Assembly (NCBI GenBank): GCA_904398675.1
Contig: CAJFPI010000092.1
Coordinates: 1 to 5,062 of the forward strand
DNA length: 5,062 bases
Direction: 5' to 3'
Source: an uncultured Oscillospiraceae bacterium
Lineage (GTDB): Bacteria; Bacillota; Clostridia; Oscillospirales; Oscillospiraceae
Within the stretch, counting starts at the first letter, position 1, and each line of letters opens with the position of its first letter. Position numbers and translations under genes: made by a program. Of this stretch, positions 1 to 4,777 are shown piece after piece. Under the pieces are notes generated by a model. That model ran no database searches. It worked only from the letters and a program-made list of their open reading frames with translations, and was not told where the DNA came from.

Positions 1-10
1 CTGGCGCATA

Positions 11-85
11 TGGAGCGGGTAACGAGAATCGAACTCGCATCCCCAGCTTGGAAGGCTGGTGCCCTAGCCATTGTGCTATACCCGC
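11..85 (-). tRNA. tRNA-Gly, anticodon TCC
   Basis: Read on the minus strand, this folds as a complete cloverleaf. The seven-base acceptor stem GCGGGTA pairs perfectly with TACCCGC, the discriminator base is T (usual for bacterial tRNA-Gly), and the 3' CCA is encoded (tgg at 11-13). The anticodon stem CCAGC/GCTGG closes the loop CTTCCAA, which puts anticodon TCC at 50-52; it reads GGA and, by wobble, GGG glycine codons. The T arm carries the usual GTTCGATTC sequence. A near-consensus promoter lies just upstream on the same strand (119-147). The ten bases left at the window edge are too few to show a terminator or a further tRNA. Confidence 0.97.
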
Positions 86-118
86 ATGTGCCTTCCGACT
101 TGAATCGTCAGCCTTGCT

Positions 119-147
119 ATCATAGCATGCACTTCTGGATTTGTCAA
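119..147 (-). promoter_or_regulatory. Sigma-A promoter of tRNA-Gly
   Basis: On the minus strand there is a perfect -35 TTGACA (142-147), a 17-base spacer, and a -10 TATGAT (119-124) preceded by TGC, which makes an extended -10. Transcription should start near 112, giving a leader of about 26 bases before the mature tRNA 5' end at 85. This is the strongest promoter in the window, as expected for a stable RNA. The -10 lies within the perfect inverted repeat TGCTAT-G-ATAGCA (115-127). Confidence 0.88.
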
Positions 148-191
148 GGGGTTTGGAAAAAATCTGTAAAATTTCCCGCCTGACGATGGAT

Positions 192-830
192 TCAGCCGCA
201 CTGGGAGACAAACCAGGCCATCAGCCGTCCCCCGTCTACCGTGTCCCAGCGCTTTCCGCCCTCCCGCAGCCGCTCCGGATGCCACTGGACGGCATAGATG
301 GGGAGCGACTGATGGGACAGACACTCCGCCACGCCGTCCTCCGCCCACTGCTCCACCCGCAGGCCCTTTCCCAAGCGCCCTGCCGCCTGGTGGTGGGCGG
401 TGTTTACTGTAAAGCGGCGGCCGTAGAGCTGGCCGAGAAAGCCGCCGGAGCGGGCCAGGGTGGGGTGGAGGCCGTCGAGACCGGCGGCAGTCTGCCCGTG
501 GCCAGCCACCTCCTGGCGCAGAGTGCCGCCCAGGGCCACATTGATGACCTGCAGGCCCCGGCAGATCCCCAGGACCGGTTTCTCTGCCGCAAAAAAGCGG
601 CGGCAGAGGACAAGCTCCCGCTGATCCCGCGCGCTGTCCACGTTTCGGCAGCTGACCGGCGCCTCGCCGTAGAGGGAGGGGTCGAGATCGCCGCCGCCGG
701 GCAGCAGCAGGCCGTCACACGCCCCGTCCCCCGCGCCGGGAAAGCGGACCACGGCCCCGGCGCGGACCAGGGCGGACTCATAGTTTGGAAACTGGCGGGG
801 CGCGCCGCAGAGCAGGATGTGGGGCGGCAT
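192..830 (-). CDS. Class I glutamine amidotransferase / gamma-glutamyl-GABA hydrolase-like protein (peptidase C26)
   Basis: This 212-residue cytosolic protein belongs to the C26/PuuD-type class I amidotransferase group, which uses a Cys-His-Glu triad to hydrolyse gamma-glutamyl amide bonds; PuuD itself cleaves gamma-glutamyl-GABA in putrescine breakdown. Visible features in order are LLLPGGGDLDPSLYGE (about 41-56), the RDQREL segment typical of the family (68-73), the nucleophile elbow LGICRGLQ with Cys90, the HHQA segment (146-149), and VQWHPE with His184 and Glu186. All three catalytic residues are present. The start is fixed by AGGGAGGA (837-844), six bases before the ATG. It is shorter than the roughly 240-255 residues of PuuD-like proteins, mainly from a compact N-terminus and a shorter stretch between the Cys and His motifs. 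The neighbours give no polyamine context, so the substrate is unknown. It may be co-transcribed with the alcohol dehydrogenase upstream. The fold and catalytic class are secure; the substrate is not. Confidence 0.88.
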   Translation of the reverse strand: MPPHILLCGAPRQFPNYESALVRAGAVVRFPGAGDGACDGLLLPGGGDLDPSLYGEAPVSCRNVDSARDQRELVLCRRFFAAEKPVLGICRGLQVINVALGGTLRQEVAGHGQTAAGLDGLHPTLARSGGFLGQLYGRRFTVNTAHHQAAGRLGKGLRVEQWAEDGVAECLSHQSLPIYAVQWHPERLREGGKRWDTVDGGRLMAWFVSQCG

Positions 831-872
831 AGCGGTTCCTCCCTTTTATATAGGATACCACAGTATATGCCG

Positions 873-886
873 CCCGGCTGGCCGGG
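873..886 (-). other. GC-rich hairpin between the alcohol dehydrogenase and amidotransferase genes
   Basis: The inverted repeat CCCGG-N4-CCGGG lies 12 bases past the alcohol dehydrogenase stop codon, in the 68-base gap before the amidotransferase. On the minus strand it is followed by GCGGCATATACTG, with no U tract, so it does not qualify as a standard intrinsic terminator. It could be an mRNA processing or stability element, or chance in GC-rich DNA. No convincing promoter for the amidotransferase is visible in 831-898: TATACT at 862-867 is a possible -10, but nothing resembling a -35 lies at the right distance. Readthrough from upstream therefore seems the simplest source of expression. Confidence 0.4.
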
Positions 887-898
887 GGACCGGTCAGA

Positions 899-2080
899 CT
901 ACAGGGCGTTTTGGTAGATCCGCCGGATATCCGCCCGGTCCAGCTTTTGGATGGCGCCGATGGTCCGCCCGCCGTGGTAGCTGCAGCTGTCGGCCAGGGC
1001 GTCCAGCTGGGTGGGGGAGGGGGTGAGCCCCAGCTGGCGGAGATTCACCGGCATGCGGATGGCGGAGAGAAACGCCTCGAAGGCGGCGATGCCCCGGCGG
1101 CCGTTTTCCAATGGATCGCCGCAGTCCCCAACGCCCATGACCCGCCGGGCGAACCGGTCGAACCGCTCCGGGGCGGCGGGGAGCACATACCTGGCCCAGC
1201 TGCCCCAGATGGCGGCCAGCCCCGCGCCGTGGGCCACGTCGAACATGCCGCTGAGCTCGTGCTCCATCTGGTGGCATGCCCAGTCGCCGTGGGTGCCGGT
1301 GCCGCACTCGAAGAGATCGTTGTGGGACAGGCTCCCCGCCCACATGACCTCCGCACGGGCGTCGTAGTCCGTGGGGGTATCCATCAGGATCCGGGACTTC
1401 TCCAGCACCGTCCCCATCAGGGCCTCCGCCATGACGTCGGTAAGCGCTGCGCCGGGGCCGGGGTGGAAGTAGCGCTCCATGGTGTGCATCAGAATGTCCA
1501 CGCAGCCGGAGGCGGTCTGATAGGGGGGCAGAGTGAAGGTGAGGGCGGGGTCCATCACCGCAAACCGGGGCCGGCCCAGGTTGGAGCTGTAGCCCCGCTT
1601 GAGAAGGCCGTCGTCCCTGGTGATGACGGAGGAGTTGCTCATCTCGCTGCCAGCGGCGGCGATGGTCACCACCGCCCCGATGGGGAGGCAGGCGGCGGCC
1701 TGGGCCCGCTTGGCGTACAGCTCCCACACGTCAAAGTCGTTTGCCATGCCGTACCCCACGGCCTTGGCCGTGTCAATGACGCTGCCGCCCCCTACAGCCA
1801 GCAGGAAGTCCACCCCCTCCCGGCGGCCCAGGTCGATGCCCTCGTAGACCTTGGAGAGGCGGGGGTTGGGCTGGATGCCGCCCAGCAGGGCGTAGGGGAG
1901 GCCAACGGCGGTGAGAACATCGCAGACCCGCTGGAGCAGGCCGCTTTTCACAGCGCTGCCGCCGCCGTAGAGGACCAGGACCTTGTTGGCCCCAAATTCA
2001 CGGGCCAGCTGCCCGGTCTGCGCCACCGTATCCCGGCCGAACACCACCTTGGTAGGCGCATAGTAGGTAAAGTTCTCCAT
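899..2080 (-). CDS. Iron-containing alcohol dehydrogenase (butanol dehydrogenase / YqhD type)
   Basis: This 393-residue cytosolic oxidoreductase reduces aldehydes to alcohols, or the reverse, with NAD(P)H. Length and motifs fit clostridial butanol dehydrogenases and E. coli YqhD. The N-terminal MENFTYYAPTKVVFG is typical of the group. The nucleotide domain shows LYGGGSAVKSG (about 37-47; the YGGGS form is linked to NADPH binding in YqhD) and AVGGGSVIDTAK (95-106). By alignment to family members the metal ligands are Asp195 and His199 (in CVDILMHT), His270, and His284 (in DVAHG); conserved His274 is also present, so the enzyme should be active. The ATG is chosen because AGGAGGT (2085-2091) lies four bases upstream and the product matches the family N-terminus; the reading frame stays open further upstream only because the opposite strand codes. 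It has its own promoter (2120-2148) and diverges from fumC. Substrate is not determinable; butyraldehyde or other short or medium aldehydes are likely. Confidence 0.93.
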   Translation of the reverse strand: MENFTYYAPTKVVFGRDTVAQTGQLAREFGANKVLVLYGGGSAVKSGLLQRVCDVLTAVGLPYALLGGIQPNPRLSKVYEGIDLGRREGVDFLLAVGGGSVIDTAKAVGYGMANDFDVWELYAKRAQAAACLPIGAVVTIAAAGSEMSNSSVITRDDGLLKRGYSSNLGRPRFAVMDPALTFTLPPYQTASGCVDILMHTMERYFHPGPGAALTDVMAEALMGTVLEKSRILMDTPTDYDARAEVMWAGSLSHNDLFECGTGTHGDWACHQMEHELSGMFDVAHGAGLAAIWGSWARYVLPAAPERFDRFARRVMGVGDCGDPLENGRRGIAAFEAFLSAIRMPVNLRQLGLTPSPTQLDALADSCSYHGGRTIGAIQKLDRADIRRIYQNAL

Positions 2081-2119
2081 AGAGACCTCCTCAACCGCCG
2101 TCACCGGCTTTTTTCTTTC

Positions 2120-2148
2120 TTTATACCGAAAAAGCTTGAAAAAGTCAA
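2120..2148 (-). promoter_or_regulatory. Sigma-A promoter of the alcohol dehydrogenase
   Basis: On the minus strand, -35 TTGACT (2143-2148) and -10 TATAAA (2120-2125) are separated by exactly 17 bases. The predicted start near 2113 gives a leader of about 33 bases containing the strong AGGAGGT site. The region is AT-rich against GC-rich flanks. It faces away from the fumC promoter; the two -35 elements are only about 20 bases apart, so one bound regulator could affect both. Confidence 0.75.
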
Positions 2149-2167
2149 CGGCGGCGGGGGAAATCCT

Positions 2168-2197
2168 TTTGCATCCTGCAGGGAAGTGTGGTATGCT
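2168..2197 (+). promoter_or_regulatory. fumC: Probable fumC promoter with extended -10
   Basis: The -10 TATGCT (2192-2197) is preceded by TGG, which makes a TGN extended -10. A weak -35, TTTGCA (2168-2173), lies 18 bases upstream. An extended -10 often compensates for a poor -35. The predicted start near 2204 gives a leader of about 54 bases that includes a hairpin (2213-2230) and the ribosome binding site GGGAGGAG (2243-2250). It is weaker than the divergent alcohol dehydrogenase promoter by consensus match. Confidence 0.6.
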
Positions 2198-2212
2198 ACA
2201 GGGGAAACAGCG

Positions 2213-2230
2213 GCGGCCGCCACCGGCCGC
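2213..2230 (+). other. fumC leader hairpin
   Basis: GCGGCCG (2213-2219) and CGGCCGC (2224-2230) form a perfect seven-base-pair, all-GC stem with loop CCAC. It begins about nine bases after the predicted fumC transcription start and ends 12 bases before the Shine-Dalgarno sequence, so it does not bury the ribosome binding site. A 5' stabilising stem-loop is a reasonable guess. The 12 bases AAACAGCGGCGG at 2205-2216, which run into its left arm, recur in the mdh leader. Confidence 0.55.
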
Positions 2231-2257
2231 AGAGCAGGAAACGGGAGGAGTCAAGCT

Positions 2258-3619
2258 ATGAGCGGCTATCGGGAAGAACACGACACCATGGGGACCGTCC
2301 AGGTCCCCGCCGAGCACCTCTGGGGCGCCCAGACCCAGCGGAGCCTGCAGAACTTCGCCATCGGCACCGAGACCATGCCGGAGGAGATCATCCGCGCCTT
2401 TGCCCTTCTCAAGAAGGCGGCAGCCCAGGCCAATCTGGACCTGGGAAAGCTGGAGCCGGGGCAGGCGGAGGCCATCACCGCCGCCTGCGACGCCATTTTG
2501 GCGGGGCGGTATCCGGCGGAATTTCCTCTGAAGGTCTGGCAGACCGGCAGCGGCACACAGAGCAACATGAATGTCAACGAGGTCATCGCCCACCTCTGCG
2601 CCCGGGAGGGGGTCACGGTCCATCCCAATGACCATGTGAACATGTCCCAGAGCAGCAACGACACCTTCCCCACGGCCATGCATGTAGCGGCGGTGTGCAG
2701 CCTGGAGGAGAGGCTGCTGCCAGCTCTGGAGGAGCTGACAGGAACCCTCCTCCGCCTGGAGGAGGAGAACCGGGATGTCATCAAGATCGGCCGCACCCAT
2801 CTCCAGGATGCGGTGCCCCTCCGTTTCTCCCAGGAGATCAGCGGCTGGCGGCACATGACGGAGGAGAGCGCCGCCATGGTCCGTGCCGCCCTGCCGGCGC
2901 TGGAGGCCCTGGCCCTGGGGGGCACCGCCGTGGGCACGGGGCTCAACGCACCGGCGGGCTTTGCCGGGGAGACCGCCCGGCTCCTGGCCTGCTACACCGG
3001 CCACCCCTTCCGCACCAGCCCCAACAAGTTCCACGCCCTCACCAGCAAGGACAGCTTTGTCTTTGCCCACGGCGCGCTGAAGGCCCTGGCGGCAAACCTG
3101 ATGAAGATCGCCAACGACGTGCGCTGGCTTGCCAGCGGGCCCCGCTGCGGCCTGGGGGAGATCACGATTCCGGAAAACGAGCCGGGCAGCTCCATCATGC
3201 CCGGCAAGGTGAACCCCACCCAGTGCGAGGCGGTGACCATGGTGGCCGTCCAGGTCATGGGCAACGACGCCGCCATCGGCTTTGCCGCCAGCCAGGGGAA
3301 CTTTGAGCTCAACGTCTTTATGCCCGTCATCGCCTACAATTTCCTCCAGTCCGTCCGCCTTCTGGCCGACGCCATGGCCTCTTTCCGGAAAAACTGCCTG
3401 GAGGGTCTCCACCCCAACCGCGCCCGCATGGAGGAGCTGCTGCAAAATTCCCTGATGCTGGTGACCTGTCTGACCCCCCGCATCGGCTATGAAAAGGCGG
3501 CCGCCTGCGCCAAGGACGCCCATCAGCGGGGGATCACTCTGCGCCAGGCGGTGCTGGACAGCGGCCTTCTCACCGGAGAGGAGTACGATGCCCTGGTGGA
3601 TCCCACAAAAATGGTCTGA
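2258..3619 (+). CDS. fumC: Class II fumarate hydratase (fumarase C)
   Basis: This protein reversibly hydrates fumarate to L-malate. It is a cytosolic, oxygen-stable, iron-free homotetramer of the fumarase/aspartase superfamily. The 453 residues compare with 467 in E. coli FumC, and the motifs line up: TGSGTQSNMNVNE (96-108, substrate-binding Ser98 and Thr100), SSNDTFPTAMH (132-142), GRTHLQDA with general acid/base His181, and the superfamily signature GSSIMPGKVNP (310-320) with catalytic Ser311, Lys317 and Asn319. TQCEAVTMV after the signature is the fumarase form and differs from aspartase. GGGAGGAG (2243-2250), seven bases before the ATG, fixes the start, and the N-terminal segment ending in LWGAQTQRSL is typical. 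It is transcribed alone or runs into mdh 152 bases downstream; no intrinsic terminator is visible after the stop. With mdh and malic enzyme next door it supplies or drains malate. Use of an iron-free fumarase by an anaerobe is noteworthy, since many Clostridia carry the iron-sulfur class I type. Confidence 0.97.
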   Translation: MSGYREEHDTMGTVQVPAEHLWGAQTQRSLQNFAIGTETMPEEIIRAFALLKKAAAQANLDLGKLEPGQAEAITAACDAILAGRYPAEFPLKVWQTGSGTQSNMNVNEVIAHLCAREGVTVHPNDHVNMSQSSNDTFPTAMHVAAVCSLEERLLPALEELTGTLLRLEEENRDVIKIGRTHLQDAVPLRFSQEISGWRHMTEESAAMVRAALPALEALALGGTAVGTGLNAPAGFAGETARLLACYTGHPFRTSPNKFHALTSKDSFVFAHGALKALAANLMKIANDVRWLASGPRCGLGEITIPENEPGSSIMPGKVNPTQCEAVTMVAVQVMGNDAAIGFAASQGNFELNVFMPVIAYNFLQSVRLLADAMASFRKNCLEGLHPNRARMEELLQNSLMLVTCLTPRIGYEKAAACAKDAHQRGITLRQAVLDSGLLTGEEYDALVDPTKMV

Positions 3620-3661
3620 CAGGGCCGCGCGAAATCTTTACAGAGTCTTAACAGGATAGGT

Positions 3662-3690
3662 TTGCTTCTCAAGGGGAAATATGATATTAT
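3662..3690 (+). promoter_or_regulatory. mdh: Probable mdh promoter
   Basis: The -10 TATTAT (3685-3690) matches consensus at five of six positions and is preceded by TGA, an extended -10. The -35 TTGCTT (3662-3667) lies 17 bases upstream. The region 3655-3707 is strikingly AT-rich between GC-rich genes. The predicted start near 3697 gives a leader of about 75 bases. The promoter likely drives both mdh and the malic enzyme, and a Rex-like operator overlaps its -10. Confidence 0.68.
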
Positions 3691-3698
3691 TTTAACAA
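3681..3698. promoter_or_regulatory. Candidate Rex (redox repressor) operator over the mdh promoter
   Basis: The 18 bases read ATGATAT-N4-TTAACAA. The known Rex operator in Firmicutes is TTGTTAA-N4-TTAACAA; the right half-site is perfect (7 of 7) and the left matches at 4 of 7. The site covers the -10 element and the predicted transcription start, where a repressor would block initiation. Rex senses the NADH/NAD+ ratio and commonly controls fermentation dehydrogenases in Clostridia, which fits this gene. The AT-rich left half overlaps the -10, so part of the match could be accidental. Confidence 0.4.
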
Positions 3699-3707
3699 GC
3701 TTTGCTT

Positions 3708-3736
3708 TGTCCGCCGCCTGAAAACAGCGGCGGACA
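3708..3736 (+). other. Strong hairpin in the mdh leader
   Basis: The left arm TGTCCGCCGCCTG (3708-3720) and right arm CAGCGGCGGACA (3725-3736) form a 12-base-pair stem with one bulged C and an AAAA loop. It lies about ten bases after the predicted mdh start and 23 bases before the ribosome binding site. Neither strand has a T tract after it, so it is not a standard intrinsic terminator. It may stabilise the 5' end of the mdh message, or serve as the processed 3' end of fumC readthrough RNA. Confidence 0.65.
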
Positions 3737-3771
3737 GAAGACAGAGAAATTTCCCGAACGGAGCGAATATC

Positions 3772-4716
3772 ATGAGCAAAATTACCATTATCGGCGCTGG
3801 CAGCGTGGGCGCCACCATTGCCAATGACATGGTCACCATGGGCATCGCCACGGAGATCGTGCTCATCGACGTGAAGAAGGAAAAGGCCCGGGGCGAGGCG
3901 CTGGACATCTACCAGGGCATCACCTACTGCTCCCCGGCCATTGTCCGCAGCGGCGATTATCCCGACGCAGCGGGCTCTGACATTGTGATCATCACCTCCG
4001 GCATCGCCCGGCGGCCCGGCCAGACCCGGCTGGAGCTGATCCAGACCAACGCCGGCATCATCAAGGACATCGCCCCCCAGATCGCAAAGGCCGCCCCGGA
4101 GGCGCTGTATATCATTGTCTCCAACCCTGTGGATGTGCTGACCTATATTTTCCACAAGGTCTCCGGCATCCCGGAAAAACGGATCATCGGCACCGGCACC
4201 ACCCTGGATACCGCCCGGCTGCAGGCGGAGCTGGCCCGCCGGTTCCGCATCAGCCCCAAGAATGTCCACGCCTATGTCTACGGCGAGCACGGGGATTCCT
4301 CTTTCATCCCCTGGTCCCTGGCCTCCATTGCCAGCAACCCCATCAACGCGCTGAAGGAGCGCAGGGGCGAGACGTCCCTCACCGACTGGAACTATGACTA
4401 TGACGCCATGGAGGAGTTTGTCCGCACCTCCGGCGCACGGGTGATCCAGGACAAGGGGGCCACCTTCTACGCCATTGCCATTTCTGTGTGCCACATCTGC
4501 AAGTGCATCCTGACGGGAGCCGGCACGGCCCTCACTGTCTCCACCATGCTCCACGGGGAGTACGGCATTGACGATGTCTGCCTGAGCACCTTGTCCGTGG
4601 TGGATCGGGAGGGCGTCCGCTACCGGATCCCCAACCAGTTGACGGAGGACGAGGTGGCCCGGCTGCAGCACAGCGCCCAGTGCCTGAAGGACGTCATCCG
4701 CCAGGTAAAATTTTAA
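3772..4716 (+). CDS. mdh: Malate dehydrogenase on an L-lactate dehydrogenase backbone (LDH/MDH superfamily)
   Basis: This 314-residue NAD-dependent 2-hydroxyacid dehydrogenase probably interconverts L-malate and oxaloacetate. An N-terminal Rossmann domain shows GAGSVG (8-13) and the NAD-selective acidic residue in LIDV (Asp33). Catalytic residues are all present: Arg86 in the mobile loop, Asn118 (SNPVD), Asp146 and Arg149 (LDTAR), and the proton relay His173 (GEHGDSS). The overall sequence, including QDKGATFYAIA (226-236), is LDH-like. However, at the specificity position, Gln102 in lactate dehydrogenases (as in NQKPGETR), this protein has Arg80 (in ARRPGQTR). Arg there is the malate dehydrogenase residue, and the Q102R change is known to convert a Bacillus LDH to an MDH. 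Clostridium thermocellum MDH has the same LDH-like form with Arg, to my knowledge also beside a malic enzyme. The start has a modest GGAG (3760-3763) eight bases before the ATG. The fumC and malic enzyme neighbours favour malate. Automated annotation may call it L-lactate dehydrogenase. Confidence 0.9.
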   Translation: MSKITIIGAGSVGATIANDMVTMGIATEIVLIDVKKEKARGEALDIYQGITYCSPAIVRSGDYPDAAGSDIVIITSGIARRPGQTRLELIQTNAGIIKDIAPQIAKAAPEALYIIVSNPVDVLTYIFHKVSGIPEKRIIGTGTTLDTARLQAELARRFRISPKNVHAYVYGEHGDSSFIPWSLASIASNPINALKERRGETSLTDWNYDYDAMEEFVRTSGARVIQDKGATFYAIAISVCHICKCILTGAGTALTVSTMLHGEYGIDDVCLSTLSVVDREGVRYRIPNQLTEDEVARLQHSAQCLKDVIRQVKF

Positions 4717-4747
4717 CGAGCTGCCGGATAAGATGCCCCGGTCAATT

Positions 4748-4767
4748 GATACAACGATACAAGGAGG
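4748..4767 (+). promoter_or_regulatory. Malic enzyme ribosome binding site with adjacent tandem repeat
   Basis: A full AAGGAGG (4761-4767) lies ten bases before the malic enzyme ATG, a slightly long spacing, and supports that start. Directly in front is the tandem GATACAAC GATACAAG (4748-4763), whose second copy merges into the Shine-Dalgarno sequence. The 61-base gap after mdh has no recognisable promoter pair (TTGATA at 4747-4752 has no matching -10) and no terminator, so co-transcription with mdh is likely. Confidence 0.6.
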
Positions 4768-4777
4768 ATCATACCCC

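Noticed and set aside
862..867. TATACT on the minus strand as the -10 of an amidotransferase promoter.
   Set aside because: No -35-like sequence is found 16-18 bases upstream, and there is no TG extension.
141..917. Plus-strand frame of 258 codons opposite the amidotransferase.
   Set aside because: The minus-strand frame has an intact catalytic triad and a ribosome binding site; this one has neither a family match nor a convincing start.
2097..2114. GCCG-TCAC-CGGC followed by six Ts on the plus strand, resembling an intrinsic terminator.
   Set aside because: The stem has only four pairs, and it lies in the leader of a minus-strand gene with no plus-strand gene ending there.
911..2257. Plus-strand open frame upstream of and in frame with fumC.
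   Set aside because: It is the antisense shadow of the alcohol dehydrogenase; fumarase homology begins at 2258 with a strong ribosome binding site.
2081..3523. Minus-strand reading frame open across fumC and continuous with the alcohol dehydrogenase frame.
   Set aside because: It is antisense to a well-supported fumarase, its translation resembles no family I recognise, and the alcohol dehydrogenase has its own ribosome binding site and family-typical start at 2080. High GC removes stop codons from the antisense frame.
3637..3654. TTTACAG...TTAACAG near the end of fumC as a second Rex-type site.
   Set aside because: The halves form a direct rather than an inverted repeat, and the left half matches the Rex consensus at only 3 of 7 positions.
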